Positions 16,799 through 26,939 of a stretch of 56,407 nt of DNA are shown piece by piece. This DNA comes from Acidobacteriota bacterium (GTDB taxonomy: Bacteria; Acidobacteriota; Terriglobia; Terriglobales; Acidobacteriaceae). A model generated the notes under the pieces. The model saw only the letters and a list, made by a program, of their open reading frames with translations. It was not told the DNA's origin and made no database searches. Where the stretch lies: assembly GCA_013288805.1 (NCBI GenBank), contig JABDBE010000015.1, positions 1-56,407 on the forward strand, written 5' to 3'. A program made the translations under genes and the position numbers. Position 1 is the stretch's first letter. Each line of letters starts with the position of its first letter.

Positions 16799-19210
16799 AT
16801 GTCCGCTATAACTGAAACTCCTCCAATCAGCAGGACGAGCACTTCCGAAACAAGCTCCGAGCGTTCCCTGCTGGCCGGCGTCGCGGTCAGCAGTTTCGCG
16901 GCGCTGCTTCTGGAGTTGGCGCTTACGCGACTATTTTCCGTGGTGCTGTTTTATCACTTCGCCTTTCTGGCAATCTCAATCGCGCTGCTCGGTCTCGGGT
17001 CCGGCGGAGTATTCGCACACTTAGGAAAAAACTGGCTAGGCCGCTTCTCCACCCGCATCCTGCTTTCATGGCTCTGTGTCATTAACGCCTTGGTGGTTCC
17101 GCTCGTCTTGGAGATCGTGCTGCACGTCCCGGTTTCGCTGAGCTTGTCGGAAGCCAATTTGTTCCGTCTTACGGCGATCTATCTGGCTTCTGCCGTGCCA
17201 TTTTTCGTCACGGGTCTCGAGTTCTCTGTTCTCTTTGCCCGGGAATCGCACCACATTTCGCGCCTATACGGAGCGGATCTCCTAGGTGGCGCACTGGCTT
17301 GTTTGGGAATTGTTCCTCTCCTCAACTGGGTGGGAGGGCCGAATACCATTTTGTTCGCAGCGACGATGGCAGCTGTCGCGGGAGCTGTCTGGGCCGTCCG
17401 CCCGAATCTGCGAAAACTGACGCTAGGGCTGGCAGCGGTCCTCTTGTTGCTGATTGCCGCGAACTATTCGGGAAGGCTGATCGATGTCGTCTATGCGAAA
17501 GGCATCTTTCGTGACAAGGCTTGGGTAGAGTTCGCCCGCTGGAACGCCATCTCCCGTGTGGAAGTAGATCGTCAAGACCAAGCAAAAACCGTAGTGATTG
17601 ATGCCGATGCTTCTACCTACATCATGAACGCCGACCCGAAGCAGTGGCAGGGATCGGAGTGGCAACACAACCTGATGGCCGCGCCTCCCGCGCTGGCTAA
17701 TGTTCTGCGCCCACACGGAGAGTACGCCATCATTGGACCCGGCGGCGGGGTCGATGTGCTTCGCGCCGTGGCCAACGGCAGCCCCAGCGTAACTGGAATC
17801 GAAATCAATCCCATCATTGCGAATACGGTGATGCGCGATCGCTATGCGGAATATTCGTGTCACTTGTACCAGCGTCCCGAAGTGCATATTCATGTGACGG
17901 ACGGTCGATCGTTCGTGCGCAACGCTAAGCAAAACTTCGACGTAGTCCAGATGACCCTGGTTGACACCTGGGCTTCAACTGCCGCGGGTGCGTTCGCCCT
18001 GAGCGAAAACAGTCTGTACACCGTGGAGGCATTCCGGGAATATTTCGAGCACCTGCGACCCGATGGCATGGTCGCGATCACTCGCTGGGAGTTCCGTCAG
18101 CCGCGCGAAGCCTTGCGCGTGGTTTCGGTCGCTATGCAAGCGCTGCATGAGCAGGGAGTCGAGAATCCAGCCAGGAATTTCATCGTAGTCTCCGAAGGGG
18201 ATTTGGACGAAGACGGAATTCCAGTCGTGGTGCTGGCGAAGAAGAGTGCGTTCACGCGGGAAGAAGAGGAACAGGTTCGATCTCACCTGGCGAGCAATCC
18301 CAAATTAGTGGCGCTGTACCTTCCTTCCGATCCTAAAGATAATCCGTTCTCGGCCTTGATCGCGCGCAACGATTCTTATGCCTTTGCGGAGAAATATCCT
18401 TACAATGTGGCGCCAGTAAACGATAACCGGCCCTTCTTCTTTTTCACGCTAAAGCTGGACCAGGTTCTGCACGATGACGATTTGAGCGAAGGCATCGACT
18501 GGAAGGTGAACTTGGGCGTCGTTGTACTGGCTATGGTGCTCGTGATTTCTTTTGTCGCGGTGCTCGCATTTCTGGTGATTCCCCTCGCGGTGCGCAGTGG
18601 AAACGCGCGCGAACGGCCGGTCCGCCTGTTGTATTTTGTCGCTGTCGGTCTGGGATACATCCTGGTGGAAATTGCTTTTATCCAACGCTTCGTTCTATTT
18701 CTCGGGCACCCGACCTATGCCCTTACGGTTGTCGTGTTTCTGCTCCTGCTTTCGAGCGGCGCTGGCAGTCTGGCATCGCGTAAATGGCTGGCTCGGAGAC
18801 AGCGCGCCTGGCTTCCGCTGGCATTTATCACGGCTGCGCTTCTGCTGTATGTTTTCATTTTGCCGGGACTTCTAAACGCGCTCGTCGGGCTTTCCTTCGC
18901 GGCCAAACTATTGGTGAGCGCGATTCTGCTGGTTCCCTTAGGATTTGCCATGGGGATGCCATTTCCTACCGGGTTACGGGCATTGGCCAGCGTTCCCGTG
19001 CCGGAGTTTCCCACGGCGGGTGAGAGTAGGTTTCAGGAAAATTCAGTAGAGTGGGCTTGGGCTATGAATGCGGGTTCCAGCGTATTGGGCTCCGTACTAG
19101 CGATGGTCATTGCCATCCAGTTTGGACTCAATGCCACTTTGGCTTGCGGCGCCGGCGCGTATCTGTTCGCCATCCTGCTCGCACCAACTTTGCAGCGGCA
19201 GCGCGCCTGA
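16799..19210 (+). CDS. Membrane-embedded spermidine-synthase-like protein
   Basis: 803 aa. About seven membrane spans (residues 28-235) precede a soluble spermidine-synthase/SAM-binding Rossmann domain. Its nucleotide loop is 'IIGPGGGVDVLRA' (Gly313 on), followed by 'VTGIEINP' and 'VHVTDGRSF'-like acidic motifs. A second block of about seven spans (570-800) ends the protein. The polyamine-specific catalytic residues cannot be confirmed by eye, so the substrate is open. Such fusions are widespread in environmental bacteria and uncharacterised. It starts with ATG at 16799. Confidence 0.85.
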   Translation: MSAITETPPISRTSTSETSSERSLLAGVAVSSFAALLLELALTRLFSVVLFYHFAFLAISIALLGLGSGGVFAHLGKNWLGRFSTRILLSWLCVINALVVPLVLEIVLHVPVSLSLSEANLFRLTAIYLASAVPFFVTGLEFSVLFARESHHISRLYGADLLGGALACLGIVPLLNWVGGPNTILFAATMAAVAGAVWAVRPNLRKLTLGLAAVLLLLIAANYSGRLIDVVYAKGIFRDKAWVEFARWNAISRVEVDRQDQAKTVVIDADASTYIMNADPKQWQGSEWQHNLMAAPPALANVLRPHGEYAIIGPGGGVDVLRAVANGSPSVTGIEINPIIANTVMRDRYAEYSCHLYQRPEVHIHVTDGRSFVRNAKQNFDVVQMTLVDTWASTAAGAFALSENSLYTVEAFREYFEHLRPDGMVAITRWEFRQPREALRVVSVAMQALHEQGVENPARNFIVVSEGDLDEDGIPVVVLAKKSAFTREEEEQVRSHLASNPKLVALYLPSDPKDNPFSALIARNDSYAFAEKYPYNVAPVNDNRPFFFFTLKLDQVLHDDDLSEGIDWKVNLGVVVLAMVLVISFVAVLAFLVIPLAVRSGNARERPVRLLYFVAVGLGYILVEIAFIQRFVLFLGHPTYALTVVVFLLLLSSGAGSLASRKWLARRQRAWLPLAFITAALLLYVFILPGLLNALVGLSFAAKLLVSAILLVPLGFAMGMPFPTGLRALASVPVPEFPTAGESRFQENSVEWAWAMNAGSSVLGSVLAMVIAIQFGLNATLACGAGAYLFAILLAPTLQRQRA

Positions 19211-19310
19211 CGAGAATCGCTCGCTGACTGTCTGGTATCATGCTGGAATCCACTTTTGGTTTTACGGGTCGCCACAGAGAACGTTGCCATGACGCGCTTG
19301 GGGAGAATTA

Positions 19311-20390
19311 GTGCCTAGCCAGAAGCAGTTGCAGTGGTCTGAACTGAAAGTCGGGCTCACAGTGCTGATTGCCAGCATCACGCTGGGCATTCTGATCTTG
19401 CTCATGAGTGGTACCGGAGGAATTCTTACCAAGAAGATTACTTTGATCTCGTACTTCGACAATGCCGGCGGCTTGCGCGAGGGTGCGCCGGTTCGCCTCC
19501 AGGGCGTGGACATAGGCAATATTTCCGGGATCCGGGTTGTCTCCGATCCAGCCAGACGGTTGACCCCGGTAGAAATCATCATGAAAGTGAACACCAAGTA
19601 CCGAGGCAGTCTACGCAAGGACTCGGTAACCTTGCTTTCCACCGCGGGAGTGCTGGGCGAGACCTACATCGACATCGACAGCTCGCAGGCGCACGGACCT
19701 GAGGCCCAGGAAGGAGACGTGCTGACTACACGAGACACACCCCAAATTCAGGATGTAGTGCGTGCCAGCCAAAGCACATTGCAAAATCTCGACGCGCTGG
19801 AGAAACGGGTGGATCGGATCCTGGCCTATGTAGAAAGCGGCCAGGGATCTATCGGCAAAGTGATCTACGATCCCAGCCTCTACAACCGGCTTAACGACAC
19901 TGTCGCCCAATTCCAGGGCCTCGTCAATGACGTAGTTTCAGGCAAAGGCAGTATTGGCAAGCTCCTCGTTAGCGATCAGCTTTATCAGAATGCAAATGCA
20001 ACCATTGAAAAGTTGAACGGGATTATCGACCAACTAAACGCAGGCCAAGGCACTGCCGGGAAGTTCCTGAAGGATCCCACACTCTACAATACCGCTAACG
20101 ACACCATCGCCAATGTGAAAAAATTGACCGAGGATGTGAACGCGGGTAAGGGCGCCTTGGGTGTGTTGGCCAAGGATCAACAGTTTGCCGAGAAGCTGAA
20201 AAATACCATGAGCAAACTTTCGGACCTGAGCGACCGTCTGAATTCAGGCGAGGGGACGATAGGGAAACTGCTGCAGGATCCGTCCGTCTACAACCACACC
20301 GACGCGTTGCTGCAGCAGGCGCAGGAGCTGATCAAAGCGATACGCCAGGATCCCAAGAAGTATCTGACCATCCACCTGAAGATTTTCTAA
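19311..20390 (+). CDS. MlaD/MCE-domain protein with internal repeats
   Basis: 359 aa. GTG start at 19311 after GGGGAGAATTA. An N-terminal membrane anchor (about 12-35) and an MCE domain (about 40-125, 'FDNAGGLREGAPVRLQGVDIGNISGI') are those of substrate-binding subunits of lipid ABC transporters (Mla type). From about 165 to 335 come four to five repeats of ~40 residues with the phrase 'G.G(S/T)(I/A)GK.L.D..LYN', separated by helical heptads, likely a coiled-coil needle or barrel extension. No MlaE/MlaF partners are adjacent. Confidence 0.88.
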   Translation: MPSQKQLQWSELKVGLTVLIASITLGILILLMSGTGGILTKKITLISYFDNAGGLREGAPVRLQGVDIGNISGIRVVSDPARRLTPVEIIMKVNTKYRGSLRKDSVTLLSTAGVLGETYIDIDSSQAHGPEAQEGDVLTTRDTPQIQDVVRASQSTLQNLDALEKRVDRILAYVESGQGSIGKVIYDPSLYNRLNDTVAQFQGLVNDVVSGKGSIGKLLVSDQLYQNANATIEKLNGIIDQLNAGQGTAGKFLKDPTLYNTANDTIANVKKLTEDVNAGKGALGVLAKDQQFAEKLKNTMSKLSDLSDRLNSGEGTIGKLLQDPSVYNHTDALLQQAQELIKAIRQDPKKYLTIHLKIF

Positions 20391-20426
20391 GGGTTGTTCC
20401 ATCGCCCAGCGGCGGCTAAACGCAAT

Positions 20427-20553
20427 TGTCATCCCGAGCGGATTAAATCATCTTGTCATCGCGAGCCGAGCGATGGATCTAGGTTCTTGCTTGTACAATC
20501 GCCATCGCCGCCAATGCAAAGAGCTAGATCCCTCGCGTTCCTCGGGATGACAT
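20427..20553. repeat. Pair of inverted dispersed GATCCCTC/GGGATGACA elements
   Basis: TTGTCATCCCGAG at 20427, a second variant TTGTCATCGCGAGCCGAGCG at 20453 and the opposite orientation TAGATCCCTCG...CTCGGGATGACA at 20525-20553. Together they form an inverted pair that fills the MlaD-lipA convergent gap and could act as a bidirectional hairpin. Confidence 0.7.
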
Positions 20554-20580
20554 GCGTGCAAGAGGCAAACTGAAGCTGCG

Positions 20581-21513
20581 CTAGACGATGCTGGGCTGAC
20601 TACGCCCAACTGGTGAAGTAGACTCGGCCTGCTCGTGGGCGTGGTAGCTGGAACGCACCATCGGCCCTGATTCCACGTGGCGGAAGCCGAATCGGAGGGC
20701 CTCGTCCTTCAAGTAGCGGAATTCATCCGGGGTGTAGAACAAAGCAATCGGAAGGTGATCACGCGATGGCCGCAGATACTGGCCCACCGTGAGGATGTCG
20801 ACACCACGCGACCCGAGATCACGAAACACTTCCACAAGCTCGGAGACCGACTCCCCTAAGCCAACCATGACGCCAGACTTAGTTACCATCCCCGGCGAGA
20901 ACTTCTTGGCGTTCTCAAGCAGGCGCAGCGTGCGCTCGTAGCGCGCGCCAGAACGAACGACGCGATAAAGCCGCGGCACGGTTTCTGTATTGTGATTCAG
21001 GACATCGGGTTTCGCATCAAGAACAATTCGCAACGCCTCATCGATGCCTTGGAAATCGGGAATCAGGACTTCGATGCGACAGTCCGGAGACAACTCACGA
21101 ACCTCTCGAATCGTTTCCGCGAAAACTCGCGCCCCGCCTAGATTGTCATCGTCCCGATTAACGCTGGTCACGACCGCGTGTTTCAAGCCCAGCGTCGCCA
21201 CTGCCTCGGCCACGCGGCGTGGTTCGTCCCAGTCAATCGCACCAGGTTTGCCCTTGGGTACAGCGCAAAAACCACAGCGCCGGGTGCAGATGTCGCCCAG
21301 AAGCATGAATGTGGCGGTGCGGTGATTCCAGCACTCTCCGATGTTGGGGCATTGCGCCGATTCACACACCGTGTGCAATCCCAAGCCACGGGCCAGTTTC
21401 TTGAGATTGTGGAAGTTCTCGCCCACCGGAGCCTTGGCTCGAAGCCACTCCGGCTTGGGCTGGCGGACCGGCGGGCCGACATCAATCTGGACGAACTGGG
21501 AAGCACCTGCCAT
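20581..21513 (-). CDS. lipA: Lipoyl synthase
   Basis: Radical-SAM enzyme inserting two sulfurs into octanoyl groups on lipoyl domains. 310 aa from the ATG at 21513; the frame is open further to 21609, but that part reads through a repeat. Both iron-sulfur motifs are complete: the auxiliary cluster Cys-x4-Cys-x5-Cys in 'CESAQCPNIGEC' and the radical-SAM Cys-x3-Cys-x2-Cys in 'CTRRCGFC'. Also present are 'VTSVNRDDD' and 'VLNHNTETVPRLY', and the C-terminal 'ESGPMVRSSYHA'. No lipB is visible nearby. Confidence 0.95.
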   Translation of the reverse strand: MAGASQFVQIDVGPPVRQPKPEWLRAKAPVGENFHNLKKLARGLGLHTVCESAQCPNIGECWNHRTATFMLLGDICTRRCGFCAVPKGKPGAIDWDEPRRVAEAVATLGLKHAVVTSVNRDDDNLGGARVFAETIREVRELSPDCRIEVLIPDFQGIDEALRIVLDAKPDVLNHNTETVPRLYRVVRSGARYERTLRLLENAKKFSPGMVTKSGVMVGLGESVSELVEVFRDLGSRGVDILTVGQYLRPSRDHLPIALFYTPDEFRYLKDEALRFGFRHVESGPMVRSSYHAHEQAESTSPVGRSQPSIV

Positions 21514-21570
21514 CTGTCTCAATTCTACATGCCAGCTTGCGGATTCGCGAAGCACGCCTAGTCTAACCCA

Positions 21571-21681
21571 TTCACCACGGACACACAGAGACACGGAGTG
21601 GGCCTTCACTGTTCAAGAGCAATGATGGTATCGGCAATTCTTGCTAGAGCCTAATTGAGTTCTCCGTGGCTCCGTGGTGAA
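21571..21681. repeat. Inverted repeat upstream of lipA
   Basis: Left arm 21571-21600 and right arm 21662-21681 share TTCACCACGGA...CACGGAG and its complement. This is a CACGGAG version of the element at 2535-2622, with about 60 unrelated bases between the arms. It occupies the lipA 5' region, between it and the next minus-strand gene. Confidence 0.75.
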
Positions 21682-21686
21682 GGCTT

Positions 21687-22430
21687 TTACGTGACGCGTA
21701 CGTCAAACAATGCCAGCCAATATTGAAGCGATTGCAGAGCAAAACCACAAAAAATGAGTGCGATGCCGAAGGCTCCAAGCCGCCGCTCCGGAAGGTTGTC
21801 CGCGTAATATTCGATGTAGGGATTCACCGTTACCCCAATGCCGGTGACCAGGCCGGTCACCAGCCCTACCCGGATGGCAAAAGGCCACGCGTGGTCAAAG
21901 CGATGCACGAGAGCACTACAAACCAGTGCCGTGACGATGTAGCCAACGGTGCGAACGAGCGTTCCCGAGAATTGCCGTCGGGTAAGGCGCGGGCGGCGGG
22001 AGGCTACATAGTCGATCGATGGCCGCATGCCGCGCGAATAAGCGAATATTTGACCGATGGTGATGAGGGTGCCGAATGCGGTTGCGTATTCGAGGCCTAG
22101 AATCCGATATAGTCCAGCGCCAAAAGCGAGGCCTCGGATCGCGCTGAACAATCCCTCCCAAGGCAAAGAGTAGTGCGGCAAACTGCGCGCTGCTCGATTG
22201 AGTTCAATCGAGATCGTGAGGCCGGTTGCGAGACCCGAGGCGAGGCCAAAGAACAGACCCAGGCCAATGCCATATCCGACGCCGAAAACGACAGAGTACG
22301 TCACGGCACGGGTAAGCAGCCGCAGCGGGCCGTGTTGTCCACCCAACAAGTCGTAGGCAAGATAAAGGCTGCCCAGCAGGTCAAAAAAGGTCCCTGCGAT
22401 GCTGATGGCAGCTACCGTGTGGTGGTCCAT
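21687..22430 (-). CDS. Hypothetical multi-span membrane protein
   Basis: 247 aa, not recognised. Six or so hydrophobic segments, several rich in small residues ('VFGVGYGIGLGLFFGLASGLATGLT', 'GLVTGLVTGIGVTV'), separated by short Arg-rich loops. It begins 'MDHHTVAAISIAGTFFDLLGSLYLAYDLLGG'. The strong alternation of membrane segments and basic loops supports a real inner-membrane protein. lipA is downstream across a repeat, so co-transcription is doubtful. Confidence 0.8.
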   Translation of the reverse strand: MDHHTVAAISIAGTFFDLLGSLYLAYDLLGGQHGPLRLLTRAVTYSVVFGVGYGIGLGLFFGLASGLATGLTISIELNRAARSLPHYSLPWEGLFSAIRGLAFGAGLYRILGLEYATAFGTLITIGQIFAYSRGMRPSIDYVASRRPRLTRRQFSGTLVRTVGYIVTALVCSALVHRFDHAWPFAIRVGLVTGLVTGIGVTVNPYIEYYADNLPERRLGAFGIALIFCGFALQSLQYWLALFDVRVT

Positions 22431-22522
22431 TGAGTGATTGTAGAGAAATCACTCAGGGGATTGCGCTGGAATTACCGCGGGTTCGGAGGAAATTGCGATA
22501 GTCGGCGATTGCGAGGAGCCAG

Positions 22523-23248
22523 CTAACCTTCCAGATAGGCGTCGACCCACTCTTTGACCCTGAAACGACGCTCGTCCTGATTATCGAAGCGGATGCCGAA
22601 GGTTTTGCCATTCACGTTGTGCCATGTTACCGCGCAGCGAATCCAGACCCTCGGCAATGTGAGCAAAGCAAACGAAACTTCTCCTGACTGCCCAATCGCA
22701 ATATCGTCGGCGCTGCGCAGGGACATCCCTCCCGAGCTGATTTCAATGCTGGTTGCTGTCACCTTGCGGCCATCGTTGAACACCAGGGAGATTTCTGTAA
22801 TCACCGGAACCCGGACATAACGCCGCAACTCGTGCAAGACGAGCATCTGTGTGGCCCGGACTAATTTCAACACCGCCGGGCGCTCGATGGGTTCGTGGAA
22901 AATAGCGTTGATCCCGTACTTCGAATAACTCATCGCATCCTGGGCACTGCCGCCTACGGCATAGAGCACGATCCGGCTATTTGAGGGCGAAGTGCGCGCG
23001 GACTCCATTACCGCCTGAGCCGTCGGGCCCAGCTTGATCACGCAAGCCTCAAACTTCTCTTTTTTGAGGCGCTCGGTGGAATTCCCGTTCAACGAGATAC
23101 TCTCGATCCCAAACTGCCGGAAACACTCGGCAAGAGTACTCCTAGCCGGTTCCTTCATATCGACCAAGGCCACTCGGGCCGAGGCCTTCTTCGTGCTAAG
23201 TGTGGGCATGACAGCGGTTGCAAAGGCTTTATCCATAGGAAGAGTCAT
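22523..23248 (-). CDS. PilZ-domain protein with degenerate receiver
   Basis: About 241 aa. The C-terminal PilZ domain (residues ~140-241) keeps the c-di-GMP motifs 'RRYVR' and 'EISSGG'. The N-terminal ~120 residues look like a response-regulator receiver fold. However, the acidic pair is reduced ('VALVDMKE'), the phospho-acceptor Asp is a Lys ('CVIKLG'), and the conserved Lys before Pro is Glu ('FHEPIERP'), so it cannot be phosphorylated normally. Start uncertain: ATG 23248, ATG 23236 or TTG 23308. It lies just downstream of a hybrid kinase on the same strand. Confidence 0.85.
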   Translation of the reverse strand: MTLPMDKAFATAVMPTLSTKKASARVALVDMKEPARSTLAECFRQFGIESISLNGNSTERLKKEKFEACVIKLGPTAQAVMESARTSPSNSRIVLYAVGGSAQDAMSYSKYGINAIFHEPIERPAVLKLVRATQMLVLHELRRYVRVPVITEISLVFNDGRKVTATSIEISSGGMSLRSADDIAIGQSGEVSFALLTLPRVWIRCAVTWHNVNGKTFGIRFDNQDERRFRVKEWVDAYLEG

Positions 23249-23558
23249 CTTGCCGCTAAATCTATTCTGTATTGCACTATCGGCATTGGCAAAGTGGAAG
23301 AAGGTCAATCCCTGGGTACCAAGGTCTTATTACCAGAGGAAGGCCGGGAGAGACCTAAAGTTCCTTGCCAAAATGGGACGAATTCGGGATGCAATGTTGT
23401 TCGGCGAAAGCGGCCACCGTTCCTTGCCCACTGAAACCGATCGCGGTGTGAAGCTGAATCGGCCCTCGTATTATCAAAACGCTAATTTAGTCGTAAACAT
23501 ATTATCTTGTATGGACCCGAAAAAGCCGACAGGCGACCAGTGCATGGAGTTCAGGCTC

Positions 23559-26500
23559 TCAAGACTCCACTGAAGACGGAAAGAGATCCTCGATTGTCGC
23601 GAAAAGATCCTTGACTGAGAGCGGTTTTGAAATATAGGCATCCATCCCGGCCTGGAGACAGCGATCCTTGTCACCCACCATTGCGTGCGCCGTCATGGCA
23701 ATGATCGGAATGTGTTTTCCGGTGCTTTGCTCGCGCCGGCGGACGCTGGCCGTGGCTTCCAGGCCATCCATCTCCGGCATCTGAACGTCCATCAAGACCA
23801 GATCGAAAGAATGTTTCTCCAGGGCTTCCAGCGCAGCCGTGCCCGTCTCTGCCAGGACCACGGCGTGGCCCGCTTTTTCGAGCAAACGCGTCGCCAGTAA
23901 CTGGTTCACCCGATTGTCCTCGGCCAGGAGAATTTGGAGATGTCTCCGACTCTCTCGCAAGGAGTGAACCGTGACCAGCCCTGGCACCTGTTGGGTTCGA
24001 GCCGGCGAGCTCAACACGGTTTTAATGGCTTCGAGAAGATCTGAACGCTTGATTGGTTTGGGCAAATACGCCTGGATTCCCAACTCCCGGCAGCGCGCGG
24101 CATCGCCCCGCAAACCCGCCGAAGTGAGCATGACCACAACCGTGCTTGACAGTTGCGAGTCCTGTCTTATTTGTTCGACGACTTGGAAACCATCGACTTC
24201 CGGCATTTGGGCGTCAAGCAGCACCAGAGAAAAGGCGGCTCCGTTCGTGGCGGCGCGTTTTAAGGCATCCAAAGCGGAACGGCCACTGGCAGTCTCGACT
24301 GGCCGCATCTGCCAACCCAGCAACATTTCTTTCAGAATGCACCGGTTGGTCGCGCTGTCGTCCACGATCAACACGGACAAGGCGCGAAGCCCCTCTAAAC
24401 CGATAGACACGGCTTTGCTCGGGGAGGCCTTCTGCAACGAGAAAGCAGCACTGAAATGAAATGTACTGCCCTGCCCAGCTTTGCTTTCCAGCCACATCCG
24501 GCCGCCCATCATTTCGACCAGCCGTGAGCAAATCGAAAGGCCCAGGCCGGTTCCACCATATTTCCGGGTGGTTGAATTATCCGCTTGCGTGAATGCCTCG
24601 AAGATCGAAGCCTGTTTGTCCGCAGGAATTCCGACTCCAGTGTCGCTTACGGCAAAATGGAGGATCGCTTCACTCTCGGTTTCGCGCTCCGTTTCGACGC
24701 GGATGAGAACTTCGCCTTTGGCGGTGAACTTGATGGCATTGCCGAGAAGGTTGGTCACGATCTGACGTAGACGGGTAGGGTCGCCTAGTAACGCATCCGG
24801 AACCTCGGGCAGAATGTGGCATGCAAGTTCGAGCCCCTTCTCGTGCGCCCGCAAGCTGACCGCTTTGATAGTGTCGTCCAGGCAATCGCGCAGATTGAAT
24901 TCGATGGTCTCCATGTCTAACTTGCCGGCTTCGATCTTGGAGAAGTCCAGAATGTCGTTGAGCAGCATGAGCAACGACTCGGCAGAGCTCTTGACCAAGT
25001 TCAAATAGCCGCGCTGCTCCTGGGTAAGCTCGGTATCGAGCGCCAGTTCCGTCATGCCGATGACGCCATTCATGGGGGTGCGGATTTCGTGGCTCATGTT
25101 CGCGAGAAATTCGCCTTTGGCGCGGCTGGCCGCTTCGGCTGCTTCGCTGGTCTCTCGCAAAACCTGCTCGGCTTGCTTTCGCTCCGTAATGTTTACGAAA
25201 GTTACGACCGTGCCGATGATCGCTCCATCCTGGTACATGGGGTGAGACCAGTATTCGACGGGAAAGCTGGTGTGGTCGGCGCGCCAGAGGACTTCGTCGT
25301 CCCGGTGCGTGCCGTGCCCGTCGCGAAAAGCTTCGTAAATATGACACTCGTCTACTGGGTAAGGCGTTCCGTCGGGCCGGGCATAATGGGCCAAGTCGTG
25401 CATGTTGTTACCCAATAAGTCAGCAGCCTTCTGAAAACCCAGTAGCCGGACACAAGCAGGATTGCAAAACGTACAGTTGCCCTTCAGGTCGATGCCGTAA
25501 ACTGCCTCGGGAATGGAATCCAGTAACAGCATGAACAGCGCTCTGCTATCTCGCAGTTCGGCCTCCCCCCGCTTCTGCTCGGTTATGTCTATTCCTACTC
25601 CTGCAATCCCGGTTATCTGGCCGTTATAACCTCGGATAGGCACTTTTGTAGATAGGACACATGTCGGGTTTCCGTGGTGGTCAACGACGATTTCTTCACG
25701 ATTGAGCAGAGGCTCTCCCGAAAGAATCACGGCCTGGTCATCTTTATAGAAACCGGCTGCGAGAGGTTGCGGGTAAAGGTCGAAATCGCTCTTGCCCAGC
25801 AGGTCCTCTGGACCGTCCAAACCCAACTGCCGTGCGCAGTATAGGTTGGCCACAACGAACTTGGCCTGCCTGTCCTTTACGTACAAGAAATTGGGCACGT
25901 TATCGATCAAGGAGCGTAAGATCGAGCGTTCCTGCGAGAGCGCCTCTTCAGCGCTGCCACGCAAGGCGATCTCCGCTTCCAAAGACGTATTCGCTTTACC
26001 CAGATCGGCAGTACGCGCCCGGACACGTTCTTCCATGTTGTCGTGCGCCCGCTGCAGTTCTTTTTCGATTTTTTCACGTTCCGCAATCTGCGCCTCGAGC
26101 GACTGGTTGACTATTAATAAATCGCTTGTGCTTCTTGCCTCTGACTTGAAGATGGAAAACATGCTGATGAAAAGCCCTATCAGCACGAAGATGTGCCCCA
26201 GAATCTTGAGCCCGTGAGCGACAAGAAACTGTGTGTCAAAGATTCGACTATAAAAAGACATGTATCCCATGTGGCCGATCGCACACAGAATGAGGGACAG
26301 CACCAACCAATGTTCAAAGTCGTCGGTCTTCCACGCTCCCCTCCGCAGATATCCGATCGCGGCCAAAGCGAAAAAGAAAGCCGGAACGAAGTCGGCGGGC
26401 CGATGAACCAGATGGTGAGGATGGAAAGGAGGTGGCAGGTGCAGCAACGCGAAGCAAAAAAAACTGACGACGGTCCAGATTCCGACGATCAAGTAAACCG

Positions 26501-26939
26501 GCCCCTCCTTAATCACGATCCCCGCCGACCTGGACTTGTCCTGTCTCCAGGCCAGAAGACTTGCACACATGAGCAGGGACATGAACACACGCGACATGAC
26601 CCCGCTCCAGGGCGTGAGGGTGGAAAGGGCAGAAGGAGTATCGCCGGCAAAGAACGACGAGGTTACCGCCGCATGATAGCCATCGAGAAGAGCCCCTCCC
26701 AGGAAGCCGCTGCCCAGCAGCAGAAACATCGCACTTTTCTTGGTGTAGTAGCGTACCAAGGCCATCGCGCCCGTCACGAAGCCCAACACCGTGGCAACGG
26801 TTTCGAACAGAGTGTGCAATTCGGCAGTGCCCTGCCACGGGGACCGGTGTGTGGGAAGGCCACCGAGAAGCAGCGCCACGGTGAAAAAGGCGTAGATGAG
26901 ACTTCGCTTGCGGGCGTGGTTGGGCCGCAGAACTGCCAT
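23559..26939 (-). CDS. Membrane hybrid sensor histidine kinase (PAS-PAS-HisKA-HATPase-REC-REC)
   Basis: 1126 aa. The N-terminal ~265 residues form a seven- or eight-span sensor (MASE-like). A coiled coil (~275-335), two PAS domains (~340-455 and ~460-585), HisKA with phospho-His617 in '[14 protein letters not shown]', and an HATPase domain ('[13 protein letters not shown]', 'GGTGLGLSI') follow. Two receiver domains have acceptors Asp909 ('[11 protein letters not shown]') and Asp1051 ('[11 protein letters not shown]'), both with intact Lys ('LPKPI', 'ISKPL'). No HPt domain is present, so a separate phosphotransfer partner is expected. The signal is unknown. Confidence 0.94.
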   Translation of the reverse strand: MAVLRPNHARKRSLIYAFFTVALLLGGLPTHRSPWQGTAELHTLFETVATVLGFVTGAMALVRYYTKKSAMFLLLGSGFLGGALLDGYHAAVTSSFFAGDTPSALSTLTPWSGVMSRVFMSLLMCASLLAWRQDKSRSAGIVIKEGPVYLIVGIWTVVSFFCFALLHLPPPFHPHHLVHRPADFVPAFFFALAAIGYLRRGAWKTDDFEHWLVLSLILCAIGHMGYMSFYSRIFDTQFLVAHGLKILGHIFVLIGLFISMFSIFKSEARSTSDLLIVNQSLEAQIAEREKIEKELQRAHDNMEERVRARTADLGKANTSLEAEIALRGSAEEALSQERSILRSLIDNVPNFLYVKDRQAKFVVANLYCARQLGLDGPEDLLGKSDFDLYPQPLAAGFYKDDQAVILSGEPLLNREEIVVDHHGNPTCVLSTKVPIRGYNGQITGIAGVGIDITEQKRGEAELRDSRALFMLLLDSIPEAVYGIDLKGNCTFCNPACVRLLGFQKAADLLGNNMHDLAHYARPDGTPYPVDECHIYEAFRDGHGTHRDDEVLWRADHTSFPVEYWSHPMYQDGAIIGTVVTFVNITERKQAEQVLRETSEAAEAASRAKGEFLANMSHEIRTPMNGVIGMTELALDTELTQEQRGYLNLVKSSAESLLMLLNDILDFSKIEAGKLDMETIEFNLRDCLDDTIKAVSLRAHEKGLELACHILPEVPDALLGDPTRLRQIVTNLLGNAIKFTAKGEVLIRVETERETESEAILHFAVSDTGVGIPADKQASIFEAFTQADNSTTRKYGGTGLGLSICSRLVEMMGGRMWLESKAGQGSTFHFSAAFSLQKASPSKAVSIGLEGLRALSVLIVDDSATNRCILKEMLLGWQMRPVETASGRSALDALKRAATNGAAFSLVLLDAQMPEVDGFQVVEQIRQDSQLSSTVVVMLTSAGLRGDAARCRELGIQAYLPKPIKRSDLLEAIKTVLSSPARTQQVPGLVTVHSLRESRRHLQILLAEDNRVNQLLATRLLEKAGHAVVLAETGTAALEALEKHSFDLVLMDVQMPEMDGLEATASVRRREQSTGKHIPIIAMTAHAMVGDKDRCLQAGMDAYISKPLSVKDLFATIEDLFPSSVES

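Noticed and set aside
23034-23573. 179-aa plus-strand frame over the PilZ gene start
   Set aside because: Mostly antisense to the PilZ protein; no ribosome binding site or family features.
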